Part shown: piece after piece, positions 1 to 11,184 of the stretch
Layout: each line of letters starts with the position of its first letter
How positions within the stretch are numbered: position 1 is the first letter of the stretch
From: Adiantum capillus-veneris
Lineage: Eukaryota > Streptophyta > Polypodiopsida > Polypodiales > Pteridaceae
Reading direction: 5' to 3'
Assembly: GCA_014529385.2 (NCBI GenBank)
Contig: CM043971.1
Coordinates: forward strand, 60,652,709-60,716,708
DNA: 64,000 nt
Notes under the pieces: generated by a model
Told to the model about the DNA's origin: nothing
The model's input: only the letters and a program-made list of their open reading frames with translations
Database searches by the model: none
Made by a program: the position numbers and the translations under genes

Positions 1-960
1 CCCGCCCTGCTCTTTGCCATAGGATCACATCCTTTAATCATGATGCTCGAAGCTAGTGCAGAACGAGGGGAATTGCAAGGCATGGCTTTGCTAGGAAATA
101 GCCAACTCCTAGAAAAACGTTTTGCAGACAATTCTCTCCTCTTCTTGAAAGCGTGCCCCCAGGTCATCATGAAAGCTTTGGAGATTGTACAAATGTTCTC
201 AGTTGCTTCGGGGTCCTAGTGTAATATAGAGAAGTCAAGGTTGATCTCCCTATCAAAAAATGACTCATTTGACTCTTTTGTCTGGTCGGGGGAGATTGTC
301 ACAAAAAGGAATATCTCCAGACATTTGAGAGCCCCCTTGGGGGTGGACGTAACTCACAAGCAAAGATTTGAGTGGGTGCTTGAGAAAATCAAAACAAAAA
401 TGAGTAGGTGGGAGTATGCTCTTCTCCCATTCCCAACTCAGATAAAACTAATAAATGCCTTTATGATTCCTTATATTGCTTTCACTAGACCGCTTCTCAA
501 GATGGCTAAGTGTCACTGGAAAGAGTTCTTAAAACCAGTTTGAAAAGGTTTTTATGGAAAAACAACACGAATCCTCCAGGCCATGGCCATGGGCCCGTTG
601 GGAATCAGTTGCTCGATTGAGGAATCAAGGAGGCCTTAAAATTTCGAACCTTGTGGCCCATGCAGAATCTTGTTGCGCCAAATTTGTTGTTTCCTTGGCT
701 AAACAGGATCAAGTTTGGGCTGTCATGATCAAAGATATGATAGAAGAAGCTAAACTTGGCTCGAAAGGTGGAAAGTGGAGAGGGGTGGAGGTTCACCACA
801 AGCTGTTAGCCCCGACATGGACTACCCTAAGATTGGGGGACAACTCAGAGAACTGGTAAGAAAATGCAATAGAGCAGCAGGAGTCTTAAAGTGGGGGGGA
901 AAACCAGATACTTCAAGAACTCCATTTTGCATTGGTCCCCCTGGTTTTCCAAAGTTGTAG
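1..960 (+). pseudogene. LINE reverse transcriptase, C-terminal half (pseudogene)
   Basis: Frame 1 from base 1 reads through the part of RT around the catalytic box, with LLFAIGSHPLI, then GELQGMAL, then FADNSLLFLK. The usual L1 box is FADD, so the second aspartate appears replaced by Asn. A stop lies at 217-219; the same frame resumes and is open over 241-543 with FEWVLEKIKTKMSRWE and LPFPTQIKLINAFMIP, which match the post-RT region of plant LINEs. A shift of frame follows, and 554-859 holds PWARWESVARLRNQGGLKISN, matching the next conserved block. In life the product would reverse transcribe LINE RNA at the target site. This copy is dead. Confidence 0.8.
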
Positions 961-1337
961 ATTTGCCACAAATTTCCTATTGGATAGAGACATGAAGGAA
1001 GCTGAATAATAAGGGTCTTAATCGACTAGGGCACTTCTGGGATAGTGACAACAAGAGCTAGAAAACCATTGACCTTCTGGTTACCTAGTACCAACTAAAT
1101 AGCTTGGAGGTCTTGCTGGTCCACAAAGTGAGGAAAGAGCTTGACAATATAGTGATGTCTATCTGTGATTTGGAGTTTGACTAGAATGTCTGGAAATGGC
1201 TCCGAAGATGTCTCTAATCAAAACCCCATCCTAAAGACATTTACCATACAATGATGCATAAGAAGAACTGGTCTAGTCCCCCTTAACAAGATATGGAAAA
1301 CACAATGGCCAAAGGAAATGTGGGAGAAAAAGTAATG

Positions 1338-1865
1338 GAGAACATCTGGACGCCAAAGGTTCCGCAGCACATGAAGGTATTTTTATGGTAGGGGATTTGG
1401 GGTGCTCTACCGACGGGGGTGAAGATTCAGGAAAGAAGGATTGGGTCAAATCGATGCTTGGGGTGCAGGATGGCTAATGAAGATCTAGCCTACCTCTTCA
1501 TGGATTGCCCCACTATCAAAGGCCTTGCAAGGAAAATATGAAAATGGGTCCAAAGAACATTGAAAATTGGTTTTTACAAGACTGATCTATTCCTTGGAGG
1601 GAAGAATTCAGATGGTCCTGCCATCCTCATCAGCACTCAAATCATTAGGTACTTCTTCTTACATAATGTATGGTGGACAAGGAACTGGTGTGTGTTTGAA
1701 TGAGGTCTTGAGGTGGCAAGCTTTGCAGATATTATACAAGAAATCAAAGTGCTAATTTGGATGCTCCGGTGCAAGCAACACTTGGAGGATTGGTCTAGGA
1801 CTACTTGTGCCTTGTTGTCAGTAGAGGGTATGCCTAGGAAGGGGGAAAGGCTTGGCTATCAATAA
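1338..1865 (+). pseudogene. LINE zf-RVT / C-terminal segment (pseudogene)
   Basis: One frame from 1338 reads ENIWTPKVPQHMKVFLW, then GALPTGVKIQERRIG, then CLGCRMANEDLAYLFMDC. This is the zinc-binding zf-RVT region found after RT in plant LINEs. The pattern C-x2-C ... C is visible, but the histidine usually present before the last Cys is Tyr here. The frame contains internal stops (after KVFLW and after GLARKI) and ends at 1863-1865. About 200 bases of 3' tail follow before the A tract. Base use and position fit one decayed LINE together with the upstream RT piece. Confidence 0.7.
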
Positions 1866-2077
1866 TTAAAAGATCTCAGAAGAACATGATAATGGACCTT
1901 ATGCATCAAGGATAAGGGGCCAAGCTGGTTGGGATGGCTGCCCTGATAGCCATTGTAATTACGGTCCCTAGATGATGTCATGGCTCAACACGAGCATGAC
2001 AAGACCTTGTAATTATTTGGGTTTATTAATATAATTCACTCACAATTGTGAGTTTTGCTTTCTATTAAAAAAAAAAA

Positions 2078-2825
2078 TTGTTTGTGGATTTGTATAAGTG
2101 CAAGATTAGTTCTTAGTACTATAATTGTACACCATTCTTCTTCCGATTTGATTGGTTTGTATCCTAGCACTAAATAGGTGTTTCTTAGTAATGCAAAACA
2201 CCAAAGGTTTGGAGGTTTCTAACTTTTCTTGATAGGTATCTAGCAGTTCTCTAGTGCTTTGTTGCACGGTTGTGCTTTGGTGATTGGACTACTGGGTTTT
2301 TAGCACTAAGTAGATGTTTCTTAGTAGTCCTTGACAGGTTAGTACAGGTGTTTTATAGTAGTGCTTGACTTGTTTTAGGTTTCTAGCACAAGGTAGGGGC
2401 TTTCTAATAGTTATTGGGAGTTTTGTACTACTTGTTGACAAGATTTCTAGTTGCGACAATGTGGTTTCTACTCAAGGTTTTTACTCAGGTTTCTACTCGG
2501 GGGGTGCACTATGTAATCATGTTAATGTATAACATGAGTTCAAAAGGAGAGGTTTTAAAATGCAAAAAATTTAGGCAATTTAACAGAGATACATTAAAAT
2601 AAGGGTTTTTTATATTCGATCTTAGAAAAATTTCCTAATATGAGTCAACCTAATGCTCTAATATCTCATGACAGTGGAATGCACTCAATCCTAAACCTTG
2701 TCTCCTCTGTTGTTCAAGGTCCTACTGTTATGTGCCCCTCAGTGCCTAATTCATTAGGCATCATGCTTCTCAGTGTCCATGGTGCTTTTGTTATTTTGAG
2801 AGCCGTATTTTTTGAGCTTCTATAG

Positions 2826-2827
<2 letters not shown>
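2078..2827. other. No gene; diffuse internal repeats
   Basis: No credible coding region. Between about 2160 and 2420 a loose motif recurs, of the form tagcactaa(a/g)tag(g/a)tgtttcttagta, at roughly 60-140 base spacing with much drift. It may be an old degraded tandem repeat. Nothing else is recognised. Confidence 0.4.

Positions 2828-2904
<77 letters not shown>
2828..2904. repeat. (TC)n microsatellite
   Basis: About 38 uninterrupted TC units. It produces spurious Ser/Leu or Arg/Glu reading frames that should be ignored. Confidence 0.98.
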
Positions 2905-2908
<4 letters not shown>

Positions 2909-3386
2909 GAAGGTAAGTTGGGCCATGTTCCTTCCGCTTCAAGCTTTGGTTTTAAACACAAAAAGTGTACCACCTTAGCATGCACTAACTAGAGGCACTT
3001 CACATAGGAAATTTAAAAAGTATCACTTTCTTTCCCACTTTGCATTATTAAAGAAAAAAGAAGAAGTGCATTCTAGCACAATAGATTGCAATGTACCTTT
3101 CTACCATCACCTAAAGAACAAATTGTGCACTTGTGAGAGGAACCAGATACTCCCTTGGAGAGTCTCCAATTCAAGACCGTCCTCATCGCACAATGGGGGG
3201 AAAGGGAATAGAGAAGCTCAATGGGTTCCACCATTTGGAAAACCAAATTACGAGGATTTCTCATGAAAAGAGTTATGGTTGGTTGTAAATACATCTCTAG
3301 AGAAACAAGATGAAGCCGATGGAATACAGACTAGAGCATGAACATCCAAAATGAGCACTAAAAGTTTAGCAAAAGATGAATAGGAC
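2905..3386. other. No gene seen
   Basis: Short frames on both strands have no recognisable domain. The last part may be the 5' side of the copia fossil that follows, but no LTR or primer-binding site is visible. Confidence 0.4.
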
Positions 3387-4172
3387 TTGGGCATTATTAT
3401 CACGTCCTTGCACGACAAATATGTGCATTACATAGATGATTGCAAACATGCACATGAAGCCTTGCATGAAGCTTGGCAAGTTTTAGGACGTAATTTTGGA
3501 GCTAGAGCCAAAATAAGTAAGGTTGTCTTCAAAAGGAAACTTTACAAACTCACTATGATTGAAGAGGGGGATATTGCTAGTCTAGTCAATAGGCTTAAGA
3601 GCATCGTCGCACAACTTACCTACATCAAGTGCAAAGTGTCTGAAGATGACAAAGTAGCCATTCTTTTGGGTGCGCTTCAAAATTCCTATGACCATATTGT
3701 CACAGTTCTTGAAGAAAAGGATCCAACTCCACCATTTCAAGATGCCGTTAATTCACTCCAAGTTGGAGAACAAAAACAGCAAAAGAATTGACCATTCACT
3801 TCAAGAGGAGGAGTTTATGTTACCACATTGTCCAACACAAAATGTTACACATGTTGTAGACTAGGTCATATTTCCAAAGAATGCTATATGAATAATGCTT
3901 GCACAATTTGTGGTAAGAAAGGGAATCATGCTAGCAGATGCTATCACAAAGACAAAGACAAAGACAAACAAAGAAGCATCAGCAATAATAACAAGATAAG
4001 GACCAACAAAAACAAGCGACAAGGAAGAATCCATGTAGCAGAGGTATCAACATTGAAAGAATATGAAGGATATGTTGCCATTGTAAAATATGTACACTAT
4101 CAAGACACAACAAATAGCCGAATGAATCTCCTATTTGTGGATTTGAGGGGAGGTCTCTTAGAGCCTTTGTGA
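3387..4172 (+). pseudogene. copia gag with zinc knuckles (fossil)
   Basis: The segment 3387-3791 matches the UBN2-type gag of Ty1/copia elements: LHEAWQVLGRNFG, then KLYKLTMIEEGDIASLVNRL, then KVAILLGALQNSYDHIV. The segment 3828-4172 carries CYTCCRLGHISKEC, a C-x2-C-x4-H-x4-C zinc knuckle, and a second C-x2-C-x5-H-x3-C motif, then a lysine/aspartate-rich stretch. Gag would coat element RNA in virus-like particles. The region is open in two separate segments and is broken. Short length and lack of pol argue against function. Confidence 0.8.
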
Positions 4173-4228
4173 AAAATAAATGAATGAATGAGTGTCTACC
4201 ATACTCCTAAGCCTAAGGGGAGGTTTTT

Positions 4229-4560
4229 TGGGAATATGCTCCGTCGCATGATCCTAGCCTTCTATGTGAAACTCTGTTAAGAACAAAATGATCATCACCC
4301 ATATGATACATCTCTATCCTACTTGAATACAAAGGATAAATACGTGTTTATAAGTGGCATAGAAACATGTGAAAAAGCACCCAAGAGATGAAGTCATGAA
4401 TGATACCAAATGAAAAGCTTGAAGTAGCTCTATATAATGAGACTTTGTATACACACTTTATAGATATATAATCAAACTATCTACTTTTCATGTCTACACT
4501 CTACTCAAGTTATCTCCCTTGTGTAATTAGCATTGTCATTATTATGCTAAACACCATGAA
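4229..4560 (+). repeat. Probable 3' LTR of the copia fossil
   Basis: It begins tgggaatatg right after a purine-rich tract (aaggggagg), as a 3' LTR does. A TATA-like tatataat at 4431-4438 fits a promoter inside an LTR. The right end is uncertain because no partner LTR is in the window, so the boundary near 4560 is a guess. Confidence 0.4.
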
Positions 4561-4588
4561 TGGTTCTCTTTTTAATCCCCTCAAACAC

Positions 4589-4590
<2 letters not shown>

Positions 4591-4649
<59 letters not shown>
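4591..4649. repeat. (CT)n microsatellite
   Basis: About 29 CT units with a single interruption near 4639. Confidence 0.97.
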
Positions 4650-5449
4650 CAAGTGTCAGCTAGGGCTTCCTATAGTTATGAGTGTCTATTGTCCCATTGC
4701 ATCTCATTAGCAGGTGGGTGTCCCCCACCCGCTTGGCGAGGTAGCAAGTTATATGGTGGCTACTGGCATGGATTTTGATGCTTTGAATTATAGCATGTTC
4801 ATGGCCCACATTTGGGATGTATAGCATCTCCTAGGGGCTCAACAACATCACAAGTTATCTTGATATATTGATCTTTTCATTGCCTAGAATGGGAGTTCTC
4901 TCTACAACTAGAGAACAACTACCATCCACGTTTTATCCTCCAAGCCCCATGCATCACAAAGCACATGCTCATTCATATGGAGACATATGAACCATTCCCC
5001 TTGAGAGCCTCTCTTATGGCCCATGCAACAACAAGCTATCGTGAGTGTGGATTTTATTGGTGCATCACATGTAGATTCCACCATGTTCAAGTCAATTAGA
5101 GTCACCATCTCCAACTCTTACATGAAAGGGCTGCCTACAAACCAAGAAAAATATAGAGTCAAATAAAAAAGGCTACGCTGCCAATAGTTGTGATTTCTTG
5201 GAATAGAGGTTCCATTATTGACGCAATTAAGGATAGGTGTTGATATTCTCTCTCTCTTTGTATCTTTCTCTCTTTTCCTTCCAAATTAGAGGGTGGATTT
5301 GATGGATTTTAATGATGATCGGATGACTATGACTATTCGTTTCACAAGAAAGCTTCCCATGTAAGGTAACATTTTTTTAAAGGTAAATTGTGAAGAAAAA
5401 ACCATGGGATTAAAACTCAAACCCTCATCTTGCTCTCGGAAAGTGGAGA
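4650..5449. other. No gene seen
   Basis: Only short unrelated frames on either strand. No repeat ends or RNA gene recognised. Confidence 0.4.
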
Positions 5450-5927
5450 TGGTTGGTGGTCACATTGGAAGTAGTGGTGTTGGTTCTAGTTAGATCTTCT
5501 CGGTGCTCCTGGGTGATTCACTACAAGGGCTAGTCTTCTATCTATGGTTGTGGAAACTTTGGTTTGTGGTCCTCTAACTTTGGTGAGAGCATGGAAGGGC
5601 AGAGTGGACGGCCCCCTTGGAAGGTGGTTCCCCTTCTAGTTCAGTCTTTTTTGTTTTGATCGGCATCTGTTTTGGCTTTATAGGTTTCTCTTGTACTTAA
5701 GTGGCTCCCTGTTAGGTGATGCAATACTGAACAACTCCCCCTTCTACGGATGTATATCATTTCTCTTGATATTAGGTGGCTTTTGTACTAGGTGATGCAT
5801 GGTTTTTATTTTGTGATATGTCCTTAGTGATCTTTGGATACCATTGCTTAGGTGGAGCATGGCTTGAAATGTAACTCTTTTTTATGAAAACTGCCTACTC
5901 ACACTTGTGAGTATTGCCAAAAAAAAA
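5450..5927 (+). mobile_element. Possible second LINE 3' tail
   Basis: The end at 5890-5927 (ctcacacttgtgagtattgcc followed by 9 A) resembles the end of the LINE at 2040-2077 (ctcacaattgtgagttttgct and an A tract). The upstream sequence has a run of short GT/TTG-rich segments like a 3' untranslated region but no recognisable coding. The left limit is arbitrary. Confidence 0.35.
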
Positions 5928-6849
5928 CTCATCCCTTAAAGAGAAAATCATGCAACTTTCTTGGCATAGAGAGAGAATCTACAAACTTTTGCAATAATAC
6001 ATACCTTAATGGATTGGCATTTCAAGAACAATGTCAAGTTTGAATATTTTTGAAGAATGTATTTGTGAGAATTGGTTAAATCTACAAAATACTTTTGGCT
6101 GAAGCTTTCACGGTTCTTTGAGATATGCACCATATTTGTAGCCACTATACTCCTATGATCCCTTCCCACCCTTCTACACTAGGGAGTCCATCCTCTGTGT
6201 GTGTGTGTGTGGAAGATTCATCCCTAATGTAGTTTTCCATAAAGAGAGCAAGAGGCCCGAGAAGGGAAAGGAATAACTCGTGGGAAAAGGTGGAAATCAT
6301 TTCTATATTGAAGAAGACAACTTAGAAAAAGAGGTTAGAATTATGATGCGTCTTGCTTATGATTTCACTACCTTCAACTCGGTTGAGATGAGCATTATAA
6401 CTTGCTTCTGGTTTATTCATCAATGAACCTTACACATGGGGGGATAATCCATAGATGTTATAACCCACTTTTGTTCATCAAAGGTGGTTTTACTATGTGG
6501 TTTTTCTCTGACAAAATTTTCTTTGGGGTGACACAAGTCTTTGCTATACTTAGTAGGGGCACTTCGTGGGCATACTTCTTGCATATGAGCAATCTACAAG
6601 AGGGTGAGGTCATCTCCAAGAAATATGACAGTCTGCTTTAGAGTCAGTCTCTTCTTCAAGAAATCCTTCTTCGCTTCCAAGGAAGGGAAGCGAAGAATGA
6701 GTGCCCTTTCCTTCAAGGTTTCTCCGTTGCTCCCACTTTTCTAAGTGTCCACAGTCCAAGCCCTTGTATGCATATACTGACGTACTCGGAGGAAATTAAC
6801 AAAGCAATGTAGAGGTATCTGCGTGTCTCTGCCCTGAGCCTCATCCACA
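5928..6849. other. No gene seen
   Basis: No credible gene on either strand. A (GT)n run lies at about 6196-6211. The left end of the CACTA element may lie here or further left, but I could not find an end matching its right terminus. Confidence 0.35.
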
Positions 6850-6863
6850 TGTACCTAGCATGT

Positions 6864-7303
6864 TCATCCTTGCGTGCTATATATATCAGTGGCTACAACT
6901 CCTCCCTGAATAGAACTGCAACTCCCCCCAAGCCCCATACTCGATGCTATGATCTGGTCGTGTCTGCAGGCTATCTCCCATCTATATCCGCTCACCTGTG
7001 GCATGGATTGCCCAGGTGCTTGATGCGTCTCAGAGTAGAAAATGATGTATCTCCCCGTGAAACTATCCTCAAAGCCCCCCACATCAAGACGAGTGACCCA
7101 TTACAATTACAGGTTTCCATCTTTAGTGTGGTCCCATAGGTCTCGCACCGTCATGTGGAGCGTCACTCCAATACCACCACCTTTCCATCCCTGTAAAACG
7201 CAATCTTCCCCTTTTTTCTGGCTTCTCTAATTTGCAGCATTAGTGATGTCCATCTTCCTAACAATGCCTTGTCCCTGCGGCTCATCCCTTGTCACCTTGA
7301 CGT
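6864..7303 (-). pseudogene. CACTA transposase, distal part left of the B insertion (probable)
   Basis: Read on the minus strand, sequence ending at 7303 gives VTRDEPQGQGIVRKMD, which is plausible as the part of a TNP2-type transposase that follows the segment interrupted at 28090. Further on (6864-7082) a frame of 72 codons is open with no domain I can name. The assignment rests mainly on continuity across the B target site (acgt on both sides) and on strand. Stops interrupt the region, so it is a pseudogene. Confidence 0.4.
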
Positions 7304-7343
7304 TGATCCGAGCCTATCACAAATTTCTTGGTTACTATATTTT
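7304..7343 (+). repeat. Element B 5' LTR, first 40 bp
   Basis: Starts tgatccgagcctatcac, the same as the start of the 3' LTR at 26592. It is cut off at 7343 by insertion of element A. The last five bases (atttt, 7339-7343) are repeated after A at 18549-18553. Confidence 0.92.
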
Positions 7344-7902
7344 TGTAAGGTCTCTACTTTCAAATTTCACACAAGTTCTATTACGCATTTGAATTTTTTA
7401 ACCATCACTCATTATTTAAGATATTCGAGTTCATATTATGAATCGTAGGTTGAGAAAACCTAGAATTTAAAATTTACGCTACAAAATTCTGACATGCTTA
7501 GATATATGAATCAATAACTAGCTTATTGCAAGATTTATTTACTGATTGTAGAATTTTCTTTTACTATTGTAAAGTTAATATAAGACTGTAAAGTTTAACT
7601 TAAAAATTTAAAGTAAATTATCATTAAGGAAATAAATAAAATAATTATAAAGACAAAAGAATACACAAGGATGACAAATGAAGGCACATGGACTCACCCG
7701 GACTCACATAGGAGGGGACAAAGTGGGACACACTGTCACATGAAAAGGAGAGGCTAGTCTTGACTAATCTTAATGAGGGGGGCCTGTGTGGCCTTATCTT
7801 TGATGATAATGACAAAGTGGTCAAGCTGATGGGTACCACAATGGTACCAAAAACGCCGGTATGATTTTTTTGGGAAAAAAAGTTGGACGTTTTCTTTTCT
7901 GC

Positions 7903-7910
7903 TATAAATA
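7903..7910 (+). promoter_or_regulatory. TATA box in element A 5' LTR
   Basis: tataaata in the context ctgctataaatagag, repeated in the 3' LTR at 16087-16094. It is the best promoter candidate for element A. Confidence 0.6.
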
Positions 7911-8079
7911 GAGCATCCATGCTCACACTTTAGACATAGAGATTGCCTCTATAGTGCTCACAAAGTGCTGCCACTTCTCTTAGAGAGAAGGCGTCCACAA
8001 ACCACTAAGAGAAAAAAAACTCTACTGGACTAATAAGGTGCGTATTAATTAAGCATTCAATTAACTTTAGGAATGATGT

Positions 8080-8730
8080 ATATGTGCTATCTGTTACTCT
8101 AATCTCTCTAATAGATTAGTAAGATTCAATTAGCTATGTGTGTGTGTGTTTATCTCTTACTCTAATCTCTCTAATAGATTAGTAAGAATCAATTAGCTAT
8201 GTGTGTGTGTGCTATCTCTTACTCTAATCTCTCTAATAGATTAGTAAGATTCAATTAGCTATGTGTGTATGTGTTTATCTCTTAATCTAATCTCTCTACT
8301 AGATTAGTAAGATTCAATTAGTTTTAAGAAGGATATGTGTGTATGTGTGCTATCTCTTACTCTAATCTCCCTAATAGATTGGTGAGATTCAATTTGTTTT
8401 AGAAAAGGATGTGTGTGTGTTCTCTTTTACTCTAATCTTTCTAATGGATAAGTAAGATTCAATTAACTTTAGAAAAGATGTGTGTGTATGTTTTCTCTTA
8501 GAAAAGGATGTGTGTGTGTTCTCTTATACTCTAATTTCCTAATGGATTAGTAAGATTCAATTTACTTTAGAAAAGATGTGTGTGTATGTTTTCTCTTAGA
8601 AAAGGATGTGTGTGTGTTCTCTTTTACTCTAATATTCTAATGGATTAGTAAGATTCAATTCACTTTAGAAAAGATGTTTGTATATGTTTTCTCTTACTCT
8701 AATCTCTCTAAGTATACCTACGCTCTCTAG
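8080..8730 (+). repeat. 62-bp minisatellite in A 5' LTR
   Basis: About ten units built on ctctaatctctctaatagat, then tagtaagattcaatta, then a short GT run and tctcttact. Early units are near-identical and later ones drift. The same array is in the 3' LTR at about 16250-16900. Confidence 0.9.
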
Positions 8731-10368
8731 TTAGTTACACATCTTCACTATTGACTTATGCATAGTTAATTGAAAGTTAATACATAAGAGAACTCATCAT
8801 ATTCTTATTATACATGATGAAATTCTCATTCACCAATTTTATTGTCAATTAGATTAAGTAGAATTTTGAATAATACTAAAAATTGATTTAGTTGAAGTAT
8901 AGAAATTGAAGTTAGAATTGGATTAGAAATGTGAAGCATAAAAGTAATGTACTCCAAAACTTTCACTCATAGTTTACACATTTAATTTTTGATTAATTAC
9001 GATTAGCAAATATTTAATGTATAGAAATTAGATGTGAAACAACAACAATAAGTGTGAATTCGAGTTGCCGAGGGTTCAAATTACAGACCCTCTTTGAAAA
9101 CAAGAGATTACTAGGGAAATTGACCAATTTAAAGTGCTAAGTATATAACATAAGTGTAGTACAAAAAAATAAGCATGCTCGAACCCAAGGCGCTGATGAT
9201 CATGAAGCTGGTACAAGTAACGGTGGAACCCCTGCGGAGCATGCTATGTCTCCACCAATCGAACGAATCGGAGCTATGGTACAGGTTAGTATTGCAGTTT
9301 CAAGTTATGCATCATTGCATATGCGAGACCATAGGAATATATTGTTTACCTTGTGAAAGAAAACACGGACCGAAACCACGGGCTTAACCCCGACAAACAC
9401 GTCATATGTTTGACAAGTAGGAAAGATTGTCTAGTTAAACTGGCTGCTATAGGAAAGAATGGTTGTCCAAAACCTTCGGTATGGTTTCTCTCAAGGCTCT
9501 CTACTTATTAGCGCTGGTATTATGTGGCACTTGCCAAGGTGTGAGATGACGCCCAGGATGGCACCGTTGATTCTGTGGTGGGAGTACACCCAGATTAGCC
9601 GAGCTGGATACTGCAGTTTTGTTTTGCCATGGCGTGAGGATGACGCACAGATTGGCACCGTTGTTGTTGTGGCGAGAGTACGTCCAGATTAGCACAACGA
9701 GTACATGTCGAGCGGTATGGGACGCTCATGAGGACAAGGGTTTTTATAAATAATGTATATACCAATCGGACATAATAGCGCCATTAGAGATTCTTGAGTG
9801 AACCTAATTCAAGGGTTGTTGGTTTAAAATTGGACGACTTCTTGTTTGACTATTGTTTGTAATACTGTTTGAAGGGCTGTTTCAACGAACCAGTATCATA
9901 AACAAAGTAAAGGAACGTGTATGTTTAAACAGTGTGGTAGTAATTAGATAACAAAAGAAGGGTGAGTCTGGTGTGGAAAGTGGGAGAATGATACCCCGAC
10001 GGTATCATTCTATGGACGGGTGGATCGGATGAGTCGGGTAACTTTTCAACGCTAGAAATTGTTTTTTTTAAGTCATAAATCTTAAAAGAGACAAACCTTG
10101 GAGGCTGTGCTTCTGAAACATTGGGAAAAAAGCGCAGAGGTTGGTCACTCTAAGATTTATACTTTTAGGTATAATTGACTATAGATAGTTTTTAGATAGG
10201 GTTATGGTGGTCACACTCCGCAATAGCGAGATAGGACCAATCCTTTACTAATGGTTCATGCCCGTGGCTACGTAGTAGCTAAGGCAATGTCCGTTGTTTT
10301 TTCTTTTTCAGGATTGGAGACCTATCAAAGGTACTCCACTCCTCTCAAAAAGAGGCAAGGCCTAACAT

Positions 10369-10380
10369 TGGTATCAGAGC
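10369..10380 (+). other. Primer-binding site of element A
   Basis: tggtatcagagc is complementary to the 3' end of plant initiator methionine tRNA. It starts one base after the LTR end. Confidence 0.9.
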
Positions 10381-10729
10381 CTAGGTTAAAGCTTTGGGAG
10401 ATTTTTAGATTGATGTTTGGATATTGAAGGATGCGAATGTTTGAAATAATAGAAGAACCTAGAAAAATTGATTTGAATTTTTATATGGTATTGAAGACTG
10501 AACTTTCCTGGTACAGGAAAATGTTCATTCAGTCTACCAGAAATTCCAGGTGTTCACCATCATGTTTGAAAATCCATGCCAATCACCAAATTATCAGTTT
10601 CGAAAAAGGGTGATGATGATTTTGGATAGGGTGTTTGCACCACCTATTCCAAGGATGGATAGGGGATGGAGCATCAACTGGAGTCCATCTGGAGGAATCT
10701 ATACCATCAATGCTGACTAGATATGGTGC

Positions 10730-11002
10730 ATGGATACCAACCTTAAGAAACTTCGATGGGCAGAGGAGTTAAAAGTCATCGAAGTGTATCTTTTCATTGG
10801 TACTAAGAATCCGGATGCTACCATTACCTTGGGAGGAGAAAAGATATCTCAGACTCAATGGGTCTATAACCAAGTTACAAAAATTATCCATGGTGGTAGG
10901 ATTCGACCCATATGTGTATCTCGTAGCTTTCAAGGGTCAAAGAAAACTTATTATTTTGATCCTTTAGCCTATCCTTTTGTAGTCACTAAACTCAAAATAT
11001 AG
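10730..11002 (+). CDS. Extra frame upstream of gag in element A (fossil)
   Basis: An open stretch of 90 codons between the primer site and gag. It resembles a frame at the same position in element C (60511-60909, minus): LKKLRWAEELKVIEV versus LKRLKWAETLRTIEV, and QTQWVYNQVTKII versus QNQWVYDQVAKVI. Similarity continues upstream in A in another segment. I do not recognise a known domain, and standard chromovirus maps have no such frame. It is conserved between two families whose LTRs differ, which suggests that it was once selected. The function is unknown, and this copy is a fossil. Confidence 0.6.
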   Translation: MDTNLKKLRWAEELKVIEVYLFIGTKNPDATITLGGEKISQTQWVYNQVTKIIHGGRIRPICVSRSFQGSKKTYYFDPLAYPFVVTKLKI

Positions 11003-11184
11003 AGACATTACAATCCTTGTATCTAAAGACTACCAACCTTGGTAGCAAATAATGTGTATATAAATAAAGTTTGGATTAATATTATCTTTAGTTTGTATTA
11101 TTGTCTGATCAAGTCTTGCCTTAAAGTGGATTAAAGATAGAGTATCCAATAAAGTTTCACTTAATCTATATTGCACAGAGTGCG

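Larger units (their letters stand above)
1..2077 (+). mobile_element. L1-type LINE, 5'-truncated by the window edge, decayed
   Basis: The stretch keeps the order expected of a plant L1-type non-LTR retrotransposon: reverse transcriptase, the region after it, a zf-RVT-like cysteine segment, a 3' untranslated tail and an A tract. The tail ends in 11 A residues at 2067-2077, just after a short self-complementary stretch (ctcacaattgtgag). The endonuclease and first half of RT lie outside the window. The copy has in-frame stops and frame changes and cannot be active. The flanking target duplication cannot be tested because the 5' end is missing. Confidence 0.85.
3387..4560 (+). mobile_element. Ty1/copia fossil: gag plus probable 3' LTR, no pol
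   Basis: A copia-type gag region (3387-4172) is followed directly by a purine-rich tract (about 4215-4228) and a probable LTR starting with tg at 4229. Protease, integrase, RT and RNase H are absent between gag and the LTR, so this is an internally reduced, old and broken copy. The 5' LTR is not found. Confidence 0.65.
7344..10367 (+). repeat. Element A 5' LTR
   Basis: Length 3024 bp. A TATA box (tataaata) lies at 7903-7910 and transcription probably starts some 30 bp later. A 62-bp tandem array occupies about 8080-8730. The end gcctaaca is followed at once by the primer-binding site. The 3' copy is about 60 bp longer, mostly from an A/T-rich segment near 16000. Confidence 0.95.

Noticed and set aside
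2714-2985. Arg-Glu repeat proteins read on the minus strand
   Set aside because: Produced by the CT microsatellite; no codon structure beyond the repeat.
5519-5529. cactacaaggg as the left end of the CACTA element
   Set aside because: Only the first nine bases match the right terminus, the flanking triplets (att and tat) do not agree and there are no sub-terminal repeats beside it.
6849-7139. Plus-strand gene of 96 codons
   Set aside because: It overlaps the probable CACTA transposase on the opposite strand and shows no domain.
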